Assembly (NCBI RefSeq): GCF_001957125.1
Contig: NZ_MPHJ01000008.1
Location: 75,606 to 139,605 of the forward strand
Length of the DNA: 64,000 bases
Direction of reading: 5' to 3'
From: Shewanella sp. UCD-KL12
GTDB taxonomy: Bacteria > Pseudomonadota > Gammaproteobacteria > Enterobacterales > Shewanellaceae
In this document: piece by piece, positions 1 through 10,085 of the stretch
Position numbering within the stretch: the stretch's first letter is position 1
Layout: each line of letters starts with the position of its first letter
The notes under the pieces: model-generated
What the model saw: the letters and a program-made list of their open reading frames with translations, nothing else
The model's database searches: none
Told to the model about the DNA's origin: nothing
Program-made: the position numbers and the translations under genes

Positions 1-6
1 AAGAAT

Positions 7-83
<77 letters not shown>

Positions 84-142
84 TCCGGATGACCTATACA
101 CTAGATGAGTGAGTTAATGATTTAATTCTTTAACTAAAGAAT

Positions 143-219
<77 letters not shown>

Positions 220-504
220 TCCGATTTTTCAACTTCGATAGTGTAGACACAGTAAACGTTTCTAATTGAATATTTAGCTGCTCTCTCAAAGCGGGGCGAA
301 CTATAGCGATATGATGAGGGCATTGCAAGTCAGTTTTTATATATTAACTTTAAGCGCTCAATAAAAAGGCGAAGTGGGGGGAGATTATACAAACATCAGG
401 CATTTAGCTGGAATAATATCAATATGAGGCAATAAGTTTTTATCATTTCAGTGCTCATCAAGGTATAATGTCTGATTAATTTTTACGGTGTGCCTATCTA
501 TACA

Positions 505-2640
505 ATGTTAAATTTTTTTGCTGCTGCTCCTCGGGGCTATGAATATGCGTTATCACTTGAGTTAGCTGAGCTCGGTGCCTCTGAAATTAAAGAGAGTGTC
601 GCAGGTGTTTATTTCTCCGCTGAACTTGAACTTGGCTATAGGATAACGCTTTGGTCACGACTTGCTAGTCGGATCATTGTTGTGATCCATAAAGGACCAT
701 GTGAGTCACCTGAGCAGCTTTATAACGCCGCTTACGGTATAGATTGGCAGATGCAGTTTTCAAACCGCAGTACATTTAGCATCGATTTCCACGGACAAGG
801 TGGTTTCATTAACAACACCATGTTTGGCGCGCTGAAAATAAAAGATGCGATCGTAGACCGTTTTCGTGATGATGACTTTTCAAGACCAGATGTTGCACGT
901 CATGATGCTGATTTTGTCATCGATGCCCACTATCGCCGTGGAGAGATCACTATTGGTTTGAATTTCTCAGGACCTGCGTTGCATAAACGTGGTTATCGTT
1001 CAACGACGGGTGAGGCGCCTTTAAAAGAGAACCTTGCTGCCAATATGCTAGTTCGTAGTGGATGGAAAAAACAGCCTGTATCATTACTTGATCCCTTCTG
1101 TGGTAGTGGAACCATTTTGATTGAAGCGGCCATGATGGCATGTGACATCGCACCTGGGCTTAAGCGAGAGCGTTTTGGCTTTGAGCATTGGCTGAGACAT
1201 AACGATAAACTTTGGCAAGAACTGCTTAATGAAGCTGGCGCAAGGGCTTCTATTGGTATCACACGTTGTAAAACTAAGTTTTACGGCTCAGATATACAAC
1301 CCCACCTTATTTCAATCGCACAACAAAATGCTGAGAACGCAGGTGTTAGTGATCTGATTGACTTTAGTGTCAGTGACGCTTTGGAGGTCAAAGTACCTGA
1401 AGCCACTGGTTATTTGATCAGTAACCCACCATACGGTGAACGTTTAGGCACTGTTACTGAGCTACTTCAACTTTATTACCAGTTAGGTGATAAATTTAAA
1501 GCTGAATTTGGTGGATGGCAGTTAGCTATTTTAAATAGTGACAAAGAGCTTTTATCTGCTTTGAAGCTCAAAGCGGATAAACAGATGAAGATGAGTAACG
1601 GTCCTTTAGACTGTGCATTTAATCTGTACACTGTTCATGCTGAAAATACTCGCCGAGTTGATCCTGAAAACATCAAGATTGAAGGCGATGTTAGCGATAT
1701 TGCAGTTCCATTTGCAAACCGTGTGAAGAAAAATTATAAGCAATTGAAGAAGTGGGCTAAAAAAGAGGGGATTGATAGCTACCGTATTTACGATGCTGAT
1801 CTACCTGATTATAAAGTTGCTATTGATAAATATCAGGATTATGTGGTCATTCAAGAGTATACCGCACCAATGGATATCCCAGAGTCCGTGACTAAGCGTC
1901 GTTTGACAGATGTTCTGATTGCTTTACCTGGCGCGATAGGTATTGATCCAAAAAACATTATCTTGAAAAAGCGCGAACGCCAAAAAGGTATCAATCAGTA
2001 TGAGAAGCTTTCAGCAACTAAGCTAGAGCTAGTGACGACAGAGTATGGTGCAAGATTTAAGTTAAACCTTAAAGAGTATCTCGATACTGGGCTTTTCCTT
2101 GATCATCGACTGACTCGAAAGCTTGTAGGTGAGAAGTCTCATAATAAAGATATGCTTAACCTGTTTGCTTACACCGGTTCAGCTTCAGTACATGCGGCTT
2201 TAGGCGGTGCAAAGACTGTGACTACTGTGGATATGTCTAATACCTATATCAACTGGGCGAAAGAGAACTTTGCCTTAAATGGTTTAAATGACAACAAGTA
2301 TTCATTTGTACAAGCCAACTGTTTAACTTGGATCAAGCGTACGCATGATACTTTTGATTTTATCTTTATTGATCCGCCAACCTTTTCAAACTCTAAGCGT
2401 ATGGAAGACTCGTTCGACGTACTGCGTGATCATGTAGCCTTGTTGACGGATCTGATTAAAATCCTTAGACCTGGTGGCGAGATCATTTTTTCCAATAATA
2501 AACGTAAATTTAAGATGGAAACTGAGGCATTAGAAGCTGCTGGCATCAAAGTTAAAAATATAGATGATCAAACTTTGCCGTTAGATTTTAAGCGTAACCC
2601 TCAGATCCATAATACTTGGCTACTAACCCATGCCGAGTAA
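505..2640 (+). CDS. rlmL: 23S rRNA (guanine-N2/N7) methyltransferase RlmKL
   Basis: Two-domain methyltransferase that modifies 23S rRNA during 50S assembly. In E. coli the N-terminal half (RlmL) makes m2G2445 and the C-terminal half (RlmK) makes m7G2069. Order seen: an N-terminal THUMP region, a SAM motif DPFCGSGT near residue 196 with catalytic-type SNPPYG near 306, then a second Rossmann domain with FAYTGS near 554 and IDPPTFSN near 623. The 711-aa length fits the family. An in-frame GTG at 490 would add five residues (MPIYT), but family members begin MLNFFA-like, so ATG 505 was chosen; neither start has a clear ribosome site. The 3' end overlaps the next gene by 11 bp, which suggests coupling. 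Confidence 0.95.
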   Translation: MLNFFAAAPRGYEYALSLELAELGASEIKESVAGVYFSAELELGYRITLWSRLASRIIVVIHKGPCESPEQLYNAAYGIDWQMQFSNRSTFSIDFHGQGGFINNTMFGALKIKDAIVDRFRDDDFSRPDVARHDADFVIDAHYRRGEITIGLNFSGPALHKRGYRSTTGEAPLKENLAANMLVRSGWKKQPVSLLDPFCGSGTILIEAAMMACDIAPGLKRERFGFEHWLRHNDKLWQELLNEAGARASIGITRCKTKFYGSDIQPHLISIAQQNAENAGVSDLIDFSVSDALEVKVPEATGYLISNPPYGERLGTVTELLQLYYQLGDKFKAEFGGWQLAILNSDKELLSALKLKADKQMKMSNGPLDCAFNLYTVHAENTRRVDPENIKIEGDVSDIAVPFANRVKKNYKQLKKWAKKEGIDSYRIYDADLPDYKVAIDKYQDYVVIQEYTAPMDIPESVTKRRLTDVLIALPGAIGIDPKNIILKKRERQKGINQYEKLSATKLELVTTEYGARFKLNLKEYLDTGLFLDHRLTRKLVGEKSHNKDMLNLFAYTGSASVHAALGGAKTVTTVDMSNTYINWAKENFALNGLNDNKYSFVQANCLTWIKRTHDTFDFIFIDPPTFSNSKRMEDSFDVLRDHVALLTDLIKILRPGGEIIFSNNKRKFKMETEALEAAGIKVKNIDDQTLPLDFKRNPQIHNTWLLTHAE

Positions 2641-2863
2641 TGGCTATATCTTGTTCCACACAGATGCCTGTCATCTGTGTGAGCTAGCTGAAGAGCTGGT
2701 GAAGGTATCAGGGATATCATATGTCAAATACGATATTTGTGATGATGAAGATTTAGCTGAACAGTACGGTATTCGTATTCCAGTATTAAAGCAGGTAGAT
2801 TCAGATAATGAGCTTAATTGGCCATTTGATGAGGCTGTATTAAAGAATTTTTTAGGAGCATAA
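2630..2863 (+). CDS. glutaredoxin-like DUF836 family protein
   Basis: A 77-aa thioredoxin-fold protein. It starts with a beta strand (YILFHTD) followed by a CHLC redox motif near residues 14–17, then a conserved cis-Pro region (RIPVLK), as in DUF836/glutaredoxin-like proteins. The start overlaps the end of rlmL by 11 bp and uup begins two bases after its stop, so the three are probably co-transcribed. Small redox proteins of this family are often found beside uup or rlmL in Shewanella and Vibrio relatives (recalled knowledge). The substrate is unknown. Confidence 0.85.
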   Translation: MPSNGYILFHTDACHLCELAEELVKVSGISYVKYDICDDEDLAEQYGIRIPVLKQVDSDNELNWPFDEAVLKNFLGA

Positions 2864-2864
2864 C

Positions 2865-4784
2865 TTGAGTCTTGTTCGTATTAATAGTGGCTCTCTAGCC
2901 TATGGTTACACCCCACTATTACAAAAAGCTGATTTTACCATTGAGCCCGGTGAACGAGTTTGTATTGTTGGCCGAAATGGTGCTGGTAAATCTAGTTTAA
3001 TGAAGGTGTTGAGCGGTGATGTGCTGCTTGATGACGGCGAATTCAATATTGCTACCGATGTTAAAGTGAGTCGTTTACAGCAAGATCCACCAAAAGCTGA
3101 GAAGGGAACTGTGTATGCCTATATTTCAGCTGGCCTGCAAGAGGTTGGGGAGAAGTTGGAGCGTTACCATCAGCTGTCCCATGATGTAGGCAGCGCTGAG
3201 CCTGATGAGATGGAACGCATGCTTAAGCAGATGGAGCGTTTGCAGGGAGATATCGACCATCTAAATGGCTGGCAGTTGGATAACCGTATCAATCAAAACT
3301 GTGAACTCTTAGGTTTAGACCCAGACAGTGCGCTTTCTGAGCTATCTGGAGGCTGGCAACGTAAGGTTGCACTTGCTCGTGCTCTAGTCAGTGACCCAGA
3401 TCTGTTATTGTTAGATGAGCCAACTAACCATCTAGATATTGATACTATCGAGTGGCTTGAACAGTTTTTAATGAGCTATCGAGGTGCCATTGTATTCGTC
3501 AGTCACGATAGAGGATTCATTCAGCGAATGGCGACTCGTATCGTTGATTTAGACCGTGGTGTAGTCACTTCATGGCCAGGTAATTATCAGACGTACCTTG
3601 AAGGTAAAGCTGAGTGGTTAAGGGTTGAAGCTGAGCAAAATGCCCAATTTGATAAGCGACTCGCAGAAGAAGAGACATGGATTAGGCAGGGGGTCAAAGC
3701 AAGGCGTACTCGTAATGAAGGTCGTGTTCGCGCGCTGAAGGCTCTGAGGGTTGAGCGTATGGCACGTCTGAATCGTCAAGGTGGCGCCAAGATGGCTGTG
3801 GCCGATACTGATCGCTCAGGAAAGCTTGTTTTTGATATTGAAAACCTAAACTTCAATCTTCCTGAGAAGAATCTAGTCAAGAACTTCACTAGTGCTGTTA
3901 TGCGCGGTGACCGCATTGCACTCGTAGGTCCTAATGGCTGTGGTAAGTCTACACTGGTTAAGCTGTTAATTGGCCAGCTAGAAGCGCAATCAGGTAGCGT
4001 AAAAGTAGGTACTAAGCTCGAGATTGCTTACTTTGATCAATACCGTGAAGCATTAGATCCTGAAAAAACGGTTGAAGAAAATGTAGGGGATGGTAAAAAA
4101 ACCATCACTATTAATGGGCAAGATCGTCATATCTTAAGTTACTTACAAGACTTTCTTTTCTCTCCGATGCGAGCAAGAACGCCTGTAAAGGCACTTTCTG
4201 GTGGAGAAAAGAATAGATTGTTGCTTGCTAGGCTATTAATTAAACCTGCAAACTTAATTATTCTTGATGAACCAACCAACGATCTTGATATTGAGACCTT
4301 AGAGTTGTTAGAGTCTTTACTAACCGAATATCCAGGCACACTGTTAATTGTCAGCCACGATAGAGCATTTATCGATAATACAGTCACCAGTAGTTGGTGG
4401 TTTACTGGCAATGGTGGCTGGAGTGAGTATGTTGGTGGTTACCAAGATGCAGTCTCTCAGGGAGCTAAATTTTATTCTGAGGAACCTCAAGAGACAAAGG
4501 CTGTCCAACCTCCAGAGGTTGAGGTTAAAGAGGTAATTGTAGAGATAAAACCAAAAGCTGAGAAGAAACTTTCTTATAAGCTTCAACGTGAACTTGAAGC
4601 TTTACCTGCCAAGATGGAGCAGTTAGAGCAAGAGGTTGAAGCGTTACAGGAAGTGATTAGTGCGCCAGAGTTCTACGCTCAAGATCAAGATAAAATTAAT
4701 CTCCAACTCGGCCAGCTAGCCAGCAAAGAGCAGGAGTTGGAAGTGTGCTTCGAGCGATGGGAAGAGTTAGAGTCGCTTAAGTAA
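2865..4784 (+). CDS. uup: ABC-F family ATPase Uup
   Basis: Soluble tandem ABC ATPase that acts on ribosomes and on branched DNA; E. coli mutants show increased transposon precise excision. The first cassette has Walker A GRNGAGKSS (residue 36), signature LSGGWQRK (160) and DEPTNHLD (184). The second has GPNGCGKST (355), LSGGEKNR (444) and DEPTNDLD (468). A charged coiled-coil C-terminal domain follows (about residues 560–639), which is the Uup DNA-binding type. The start is TTG, supported by a GGAG ribosome site at 2855–2858 placed seven bases upstream. There are no membrane segments. In E. coli pqiABC follows uup; here a DUF3466 gene takes that place. Confidence 0.95.
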   Translation: MSLVRINSGSLAYGYTPLLQKADFTIEPGERVCIVGRNGAGKSSLMKVLSGDVLLDDGEFNIATDVKVSRLQQDPPKAEKGTVYAYISAGLQEVGEKLERYHQLSHDVGSAEPDEMERMLKQMERLQGDIDHLNGWQLDNRINQNCELLGLDPDSALSELSGGWQRKVALARALVSDPDLLLLDEPTNHLDIDTIEWLEQFLMSYRGAIVFVSHDRGFIQRMATRIVDLDRGVVTSWPGNYQTYLEGKAEWLRVEAEQNAQFDKRLAEEETWIRQGVKARRTRNEGRVRALKALRVERMARLNRQGGAKMAVADTDRSGKLVFDIENLNFNLPEKNLVKNFTSAVMRGDRIALVGPNGCGKSTLVKLLIGQLEAQSGSVKVGTKLEIAYFDQYREALDPEKTVEENVGDGKKTITINGQDRHILSYLQDFLFSPMRARTPVKALSGGEKNRLLLARLLIKPANLIILDEPTNDLDIETLELLESLLTEYPGTLLIVSHDRAFIDNTVTSSWWFTGNGGWSEYVGGYQDAVSQGAKFYSEEPQETKAVQPPEVEVKEVIVEIKPKAEKKLSYKLQRELEALPAKMEQLEQEVEALQEVISAPEFYAQDQDKINLQLGQLASKEQELEVCFERWEELESLK

Positions 4785-4823
4785 TACAAAATTAAAACTA
4801 GAAATAGTATGGGAATAGCGTTA

Positions 4824-6701
4824 ATGAAGTTGAAACTGGATAAAGGCCTATCATTAGTTGCAGTAGGTGTAATGGGTGTTTTACAGGCTGCTCAAGCGGC
4901 ACCTGTATATGAAATTAAAAACCTAGATGAAATATATAGTCAGGAAGACGGCGCTGAACTTATCGGTACATTACAAGGTACGCGTAGTGGTTACGGTATG
5001 GCTGTCAATGCTAATGCTGAATCATTGGGTGTGGCTAAAGGTAAGAAAAAGCTATCAACCTCTGAAGATGATGATGGTGTTATCGATATCGAAGATGGGA
5101 TAGCTCCAGAGGAGCAGATCACTTTTTCAATTAATGAACCCATTCTTGCTAACAACTTTACTTTCACAGCAGATGAAAATAATGCGGCTAAACCTTGGTT
5201 ACCTGAGTTTGATAGCGTAAACGGTACAACACCACCTGGTGACACCGATGAAACGCAACCTGACACAATAAACTCAGTTGATGCCTATTTTTACGGGTTT
5301 AATGACGCCGGTGTTAAAGTTGGCTCTATGACGGCTGAAGAGCAAACTGCGCCCTATACTGGCGATACTGAAGATCAAGAGTTTTGGTATTATCGTGAGT
5401 TTGAAGAGCGTGGTTTCGTTAAAACTGCCGATGATACTGAGATCCAGATTGTTCCACCTTTAACTGAATATGTTAAAGACGATACTACAGTTAATATCGG
5501 CGGTTACTCTGTGGCTGCTAAGGTCAACGCTAATGGCCTGATCACAGGTTACGCTGGTACAGAGCTGTCAAAAAACTCAAAAGAGCGAATAGATAGCTGT
5601 ATTGCTGATGACAAATATCCTATTGATGTCTGTATTCAATCTTTACAATTCCCTTATGATGTTTATGGTAACAGCTACATCATTTATCAGGTACGTGGTT
5701 ATGTATGGCAACTTAATGCCGGAGAGATTGCAGCCACAGAGCTACCACTCGGGTTAACTCCAAGTTCAGACTCAAGCTATATTTATAGGGCGCAGGGTCT
5801 AGGGCTCAATGATGCTGGTGTTGTAGTCGGTCGCTCACATGTTTATCGTCGAGGCAACAAGGATAAGCTAGCTTACGATGCTTCATACTGGACAAAGAAT
5901 ACAAGTGGTGAATATGAATATAACTGGGTTGAGATGATAGATGATAGATTTGAATCTATCGCATATGATATCAACGACAGTGGCATTTTAGTCGGAAGTT
6001 ACAAGCAGTATCTTGAAGGTTACATCAGAGATAAATTCTTCTATTACGATATAAACACGCCTGATACTGAAATCGTTACACCAAATGATTTTTATAACTC
6101 TACGTCGGATCTAAGTAGCAGACCAAAAGATATCAATAATGCTGGTCAAGTTGTTGGTTACATAGAAACGACTCATGATAAAGAGAAGCCACGCCCTAAA
6201 GCCGGATTCCTTTTCGATAAAAACACTGACGAATTTAATAACCTAAATAAGCTATTAACTTGTGAGTCTAAAGGTTTTGAAAAAGTCGATGACAAGTGGC
6301 AACGTAGAAAGGTATCTGTTGAGGATGGCTCTGGTGCGATACTCTCTTATAACGAAGATCTACTCGTTGTTGAAGCTAACGGCATCAACGAGGATGGCGT
6401 GATTGTAGGCACAGTATTTGTGCGTAAGCCTCAGTATAAGTTTGATGAAGACGGAAATCTAGTTATCGAAAATGGCAAGCCAGTATTTGAAGTAAATGGT
6501 TATGGCGACCCGCTCACCTCTTATCTGCCTCGTTCGGTAGTATTACAAACCAATGGTGTAGAAGCGACGGATGAGTGGTTAAACGCGAATAACTGTGTCG
6601 ATGATAATGAAGAGCCAGAAGATTATGAGCGCAAAGGTGCTGCCAGTTTTGCTTGGTTGTTTGCATTGCCGTTACTTTGGTTACGTCGCCGTTACAAGTA
6701 G
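4824..6701 (+). CDS. secreted DUF3466 family protein with HAF-like repeats
   Basis: Exported protein of about 625 aa. The N-terminus is a signal peptide ending near AQAAP. At least six repeats of the form N-x-x-G-x-x-x-G occur (FNDAGVKVG, LNDAGVVVG, INDSGILVG, INNAGQVVG, INEDGVIVG and a weaker VNANGLITG), the pattern of HAF/beta-propeller repeats. The C-terminus has a small-residue stretch, a hydrophobic helix (FAWLFALPLLW) and RRRYK, which resembles a GlyGly-CTERM sorting tail processed by rhombosortase. An ATG at 4809 lies upstream in frame; ATG 4824 is preferred because GGGA sits nine bases before it. Function unknown; probably exposed at the outer surface. Confidence 0.8.
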   Translation: MKLKLDKGLSLVAVGVMGVLQAAQAAPVYEIKNLDEIYSQEDGAELIGTLQGTRSGYGMAVNANAESLGVAKGKKKLSTSEDDDGVIDIEDGIAPEEQITFSINEPILANNFTFTADENNAAKPWLPEFDSVNGTTPPGDTDETQPDTINSVDAYFYGFNDAGVKVGSMTAEEQTAPYTGDTEDQEFWYYREFEERGFVKTADDTEIQIVPPLTEYVKDDTTVNIGGYSVAAKVNANGLITGYAGTELSKNSKERIDSCIADDKYPIDVCIQSLQFPYDVYGNSYIIYQVRGYVWQLNAGEIAATELPLGLTPSSDSSYIYRAQGLGLNDAGVVVGRSHVYRRGNKDKLAYDASYWTKNTSGEYEYNWVEMIDDRFESIAYDINDSGILVGSYKQYLEGYIRDKFFYYDINTPDTEIVTPNDFYNSTSDLSSRPKDINNAGQVVGYIETTHDKEKPRPKAGFLFDKNTDEFNNLNKLLTCESKGFEKVDDKWQRRKVSVEDGSGAILSYNEDLLVVEANGINEDGVIVGTVFVRKPQYKFDEDGNLVIENGKPVFEVNGYGDPLTSYLPRSVVLQTNGVEATDEWLNANNCVDDNEEPEDYERKGAASFAWLFALPLLWLRRRYK

Positions 6702-6719
6702 TTCAAAGTTGTATAAAAG

Positions 6720-6745
6720 TCGAGGTATATGCCTCGATTTTTTTT
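6720..6745 (+). terminator. rho-independent terminator after the DUF3466 gene
   Basis: Stem TCGAGG/CCTCGA with a short TATATG loop, followed by eight T residues, 18 bp after the DUF3466 stop. Confidence 0.9.
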
Positions 6746-6877
6746 GTCTTGATAACTCAATAGCTTAAAAAATAACCGTGTAAATTGGTTAAATTTTGAT
6801 TGATCTTAAGGTGAAAAAGATCTATTTCTATCTGTTGAAGCTATTGCTTCTTTGTATGTAAAACAGAGGATGCTTGC

Positions 6878-7054
6878 ATGAAGAGACAAAAAAGAGATCG
6901 TTTAGATAGAGCTTTTTCGAAAGGATTTCAAGCCGGAGTTGGCGGCCGCTCAAAGGAGAATTGTCCGTACTCGACACTTGATTCTAAGTCACAATGGTTA
7001 GGGGGGTGGCGCGAAGGCGTAGATGGCCGGTTAAGTGGCTTATTTAATAAGTAA
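6878..7054 (+). CDS. rmf: ribosome modulation factor RMF
   Basis: Short gene of 58 codons. The product begins MKRQKRDRLDRAF and contains GRSKENCPY and QWLGGWREG, matching E. coli RMF almost position by position (55 aa there). RMF dimerises 70S ribosomes into inactive 100S particles in stationary phase by blocking the anti-Shine-Dalgarno region. The start is supported by AGAGGA at 6865–6870. The C-terminal tail (RLSGLFNK) differs from E. coli. It is monocistronic, flanked by terminators, and convergent with fabA, as in E. coli. In E. coli it is induced by ppGpp; no such site could be read here. Confidence 0.97.
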   Translation: MKRQKRDRLDRAFSKGFQAGVGGRSKENCPYSTLDSKSQWLGGWREGVDGRLSGLFNK

Positions 7055-7064
7055 CGCAGCATTT

Positions 7065-7108
7065 TGCCCTCTAGCTTCACTAAAATGTGAAAGACAGAGG
7101 GCATTTTT
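7065..7108. terminator. bidirectional terminator between rmf and fabA
   Basis: TGCCCTCT pairs with AGAGGGCA, and an inner CTTCAC/GTGAAAG extends the stem. A T-run follows on the plus strand (after rmf), and an A-run precedes it so that fabA on the minus strand can also end here. Confidence 0.88.
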
Positions 7109-7145
7109 ATCGCTTTTAAACGCTATATTGCAAAGTCTATTCTGG

Positions 7146-7661
7146 TTAGAAAGTGCTAGTATCTGTGAAAATACCAACTTTTAGATCTTTAGCGCTGTAG
7201 ATTTCACGTCCATCGACTTCCATAGTGGCATCAGCAATACCCATGGTAAGTTTGCGATACACCTTACGCTTAATTGTCAGTTTGTAAGTGACCTTTTTAG
7301 CATCAGGTAGTACCTGGCCTGTAAATTTGACTTCACCCACACCTAAGGCACGCCCTTTACCTTCAGCACCTTCCCATCCGAGGAAAAAACCAACCAATTG
7401 CCACATGGCGTCTAGGCCGAGGCAGCCTGGCATTACAGGGTCATTTTCGAAGTGACAGCCGAAGAACCAAAGCTTAGGATCGATATCTAGCTCTGCAACA
7501 ATTTCACCTTTACCAAACTCTCCGCCATCTTCGTTGATTTTTATCACTCTGTCTATCATCAACATATTATCTATTGGAAGGCGAGGGGAGTTCTTACCAA
7601 ATAATTCCGCATGGCCACAGGCGATAAGTTCTTCTTTACTGAAACTGTTTGCTTTGCTCAT
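7146..7661 (-). CDS. fabA: 3-hydroxydecanoyl-ACP dehydratase/isomerase FabA
   Basis: Bifunctional enzyme of type II fatty-acid synthesis. It dehydrates 3-hydroxydecanoyl-ACP and isomerises trans-2- to cis-3-decenoyl-ACP, which starts unsaturated fatty acid production. The hot-dog fold signature is clear: catalytic His in [13 protein letters not shown] and catalytic Asp in LGLDAMWQ. Length 171 aa, as in E. coli. Cytosolic. It sits between rmf and the Lon-like protease gene, the same order as E. coli rmf–fabA–ycbZ. FadR/FabR control is known in E. coli; I cannot identify those operators with confidence here. Confidence 0.97.
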   Translation of the reverse strand: MSKANSFSKEELIACGHAELFGKNSPRLPIDNMLMIDRVIKINEDGGEFGKGEIVAELDIDPKLWFFGCHFENDPVMPGCLGLDAMWQLVGFFLGWEGAEGKGRALGVGEVKFTGQVLPDAKKVTYKLTIKRKVYRKLTMGIADATMEVDGREIYSAKDLKVGIFTDTSTF

Positions 7662-7729
7662 TGTTCTACTTCACTTCTGCAATTTGAGCTGCCAAGGTTA
7701 GCGAACACGTGTAAGCTAAACAACTCCGA

Positions 7730-9523
7730 TCAGCTAGAAAATCTTAATTTTTCGAGTAACTTCGCAAAAAAACTTGTCTCTTCTTCCTGATAACCCGCAA
7801 GGTTCGCTAATCGGCTTTGTACCAATCCATAAACAGAATCATCAGGGAAGTTACCATTTTCATCTGCAATACCTGCTGAGGTGTTCATCAAGAGCTCTAC
7901 AGCTTCGTCTATATGTTCAATGTGATAGAGTTTGAATTTATTATTAGCAACGGCTTGGAGCACTGCAGGGGATAGGTTTAATTGCTGTGTATTTGACCGA
8001 GGAATAATGACTCCTTGTTCGCCAGATAAGCCTCTTCGCTGACAAAGATTAAAAAAGCCCTCTACTTTTTCATTCACGCCGCCAATGGCTTGCACTTGGC
8101 CAAATTGGTCTATAGCACCAGTAACAGCAATGCCTTGGTAGATTGGTTTTTCAGTGATGGCAGAAATTAAACTACAGTACTCCGCTAATGAAGCACTGTC
8201 ACCATCAATCTCTTGATATGACTGCTCAAACACGATGTTAGCGTTTAGATGAAGTGGGGCATCCTTACCAAAAATACGGTAAAGACAAGAAGAAAGGATC
8301 ATCATGCCTTTAGCATGGATATTGCCGCCTAATTCAGACTTTCTTTCTATATCGGCAACCTCACCGTCACCATAGTGAACTGAAGCTGTTATTCTGGCTG
8401 GCTCACCATAACAGTGCTCAACAGTTTCAAGAACAGTAAGACCATTAATTTGCCCAATCATGTAGTCATCAGTAGGTAACTTAATAAACTTATCATCAAA
8501 GTTCTGAGCAGAGTGCTGTTCCGATGAGTTGTGGCGCAGCTGGTGCTGCTTTAATGCGTTATTGATATCTTCAGCAGTTATTTCAGCTTCTTGACTATAG
8601 GCGTTGGCCTGAGCGAGCAATTGCTTTACTGGGGTGGAAAGCAAAGAAAGGCGCTGTTGATGATCGGCTAAACGTGCACTATATAAATAAAGCGGGGCTA
8701 ATGATGACTGACTTAGCGTTAAAGCAGCACTTGATGCAACCTCGACCAACCATTGTGTGTATTGTTCGCTCTCGTATCGATTTAAATCAAGCTCACTGGC
8801 CATCTCTCCTAACAGTGGAAAGTGTTGTAAAAACCGCGTTTCTTCAAGCCAAGTGACACTATATTGTGTACTCGAACCCACCATAATAATTTTACAATGC
8901 AAGGGAATAGCGGGCAGGGACGAATGAACCTTATATTCACGTTTATCTATGATATCAAAAACAAACTCCCATAAGCCTTCACGTTTCCACAGTGAGTCTG
9001 CACATATAAATAGATAATGACACTGTGATAAAGCACCGGCTTCATAGGTATAATCTGCAAATGATTGCTCAGTGACTGATGGCTCATGTATCGCGGCTTT
9101 TTTTATACGGCCTAGAAGATCTACTTTAGAGATGTTACCGGCAAGGTAGCGGTAGCTAGTACTTTTAGTCCCAAAGTTACAAGTATCTGTCTTTGCTTGA
9201 GCATTGTCGATTTTTGGAGCTGCAATTTCATTCCAGCTAAACTGAGGCTTTTCATCGCTATTGGTCAAAAGCAGGTATTGGTTATTGATTGTACCTGCAT
9301 TATTGACAAGGGCTTTGATGAAAGGCTTTCTATCCGTGGCTGTAAAGTCAGCGAGGTACATATGCTGATCAGCTATCTTACCTAAGAGCGAAAATGCATC
9401 TATGACTCTTTCTTGACCTAATAAAAGACCGCATCGATCAGATTTTAACGAGGAGATACTAGGTATTGAGTGCTTTGGTGATAATGCAGATACTGGAATT
9501 AGATTTGAATTCATAGAAGCCAT
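7730..9523 (-). CDS. Lon-like (LonB/YcbZ type) ATP-dependent protease homologue
   Basis: A 597-aa protein whose C-terminal third is a Lon-type Ser-Lys peptidase domain. Catalytic Ser is in GDSAS (about residue 443) and catalytic Lys in GGVNEKVEG (about 486); the 43-residue spacing equals that of E. coli Lon. The N-terminal part is a degenerate AAA-like region without a clear Walker A motif, as in E. coli YcbZ. It lies 68 bp upstream of fabA on the same strand, matching the E. coli ycbZ–fabA arrangement. A second ATG four codons in is equally plausible as the start. Substrates are unknown. Confidence 0.9.
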   Translation of the reverse strand: MASMNSNLIPVSALSPKHSIPSISSLKSDRCGLLLGQERVIDAFSLLGKIADQHMYLADFTATDRKPFIKALVNNAGTINNQYLLLTNSDEKPQFSWNEIAAPKIDNAQAKTDTCNFGTKSTSYRYLAGNISKVDLLGRIKKAAIHEPSVTEQSFADYTYEAGALSQCHYLFICADSLWKREGLWEFVFDIIDKREYKVHSSLPAIPLHCKIIMVGSSTQYSVTWLEETRFLQHFPLLGEMASELDLNRYESEQYTQWLVEVASSAALTLSQSSLAPLYLYSARLADHQQRLSLLSTPVKQLLAQANAYSQEAEITAEDINNALKQHQLRHNSSEQHSAQNFDDKFIKLPTDDYMIGQINGLTVLETVEHCYGEPARITASVHYGDGEVADIERKSELGGNIHAKGMMILSSCLYRIFGKDAPLHLNANIVFEQSYQEIDGDSASLAEYCSLISAITEKPIYQGIAVTGAIDQFGQVQAIGGVNEKVEGFFNLCQRRGLSGEQGVIIPRSNTQQLNLSPAVLQAVANNKFKLYHIEHIDEAVELLMNTSAGIADENGNFPDDSVYGLVQSRLANLAGYQEEETSFFAKLLEKLRFSS

Positions 9524-9780
9524 AGAGACGCTGTTACTTACTTAAATAGAAATTATTAATAATAGGTTGATGTTAGCACATCGTAGCATTAGCCCATATG
9601 CAATTTCATGTTTATGCACGCAAACAGAATGAATTCATATCGGTCTGTAAATACATACCAGAAGCTAGGTAATAGTCTTGTCTGCAATTGGCTTGATTTT
9701 GTAGCGTGCTACGAATTAATTCTCAAGTATTTCTAGCTGCATATAAGATAGCCAGTTAGTATAAAAAAATACAAAAAGGG

Positions 9781-9807
9781 TTTACATCAGCCTTAGATAC
9801 TTATAAT
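9781..9807 (+). promoter_or_regulatory. promoter of tRNA-Ser
   Basis: TTTACA (9781–9786) and TATAAT (9802–9807) separated by 15–16 bp, followed by a GC-rich discriminator (CGCGGCG) and then the mature tRNA 5' end at 9821. The GC discriminator is typical of stringently controlled stable-RNA promoters. Confidence 0.75.
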
Positions 9808-9820
9808 ATTCGCGGCGTTC

Positions 9821-9911
9821 GGAGAGATGGCAGAGTGGTCGAATGCACCGGTCTTGAAAACCGGCATGGGTTTGTAGCCCATCTAGGGTTCAAATCCCTA
9901 TCTCTCCGCCA
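9821..9911 (+). tRNA. tRNA-Ser (UGA)
   Basis: 91-nt class II tRNA with a long variable arm. Acceptor stem GGAGAGA/TCTCTCC, discriminator G, encoded CCA. The anticodon arm CCGGTCTTGAAAACCGG gives anticodon TGA. It is transcribed alone and followed at once by a terminator. Confidence 0.97.
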
Positions 9912-9921
9912 CATTCAGATG

Positions 9922-9953
9922 AAGCCCGTTATCGAAAGATAGCGGGCTTTTTC
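9922..9953 (+). terminator. terminator of tRNA-Ser
   Basis: AAGCCCGTTATC pairs with GATAGCGGGCTT (one G-U pair) around a GAAA tetraloop, followed by TTTTTC. It forms the start of a 132-bp tandem repeat. Confidence 0.93.
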
Positions 9954-10053
9954 GTATTTGAAATGAAATAGCATGATAGGAATATGAACCCTAGTGTTGC
10001 TATTGTTTAAAGTCAGCTATCTCAGCGCTTCTCTTTCAGCAAAGAATCAGATG

Positions 10054-10085
10054 AAGCCCGTTATTAAAAGATAGCGGGCTTTTTC
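10054..10085 (+). terminator. duplicated copy of the tRNA-Ser terminator
   Basis: Second-copy hairpin in the 132-bp repeat: AAGCCCGTTAT with GATAGCGGGCTT around an AAA-rich loop, followed by TTTTTC. The loop and one stem base differ from copy 1 but it should still fold. Confidence 0.75.

Noticed and set aside
7662..7729. FadR/FabR operator before fabA
   Set aside because: The 68-bp gap before fabA shows no convincing match to the E. coli operators, so none is reported.
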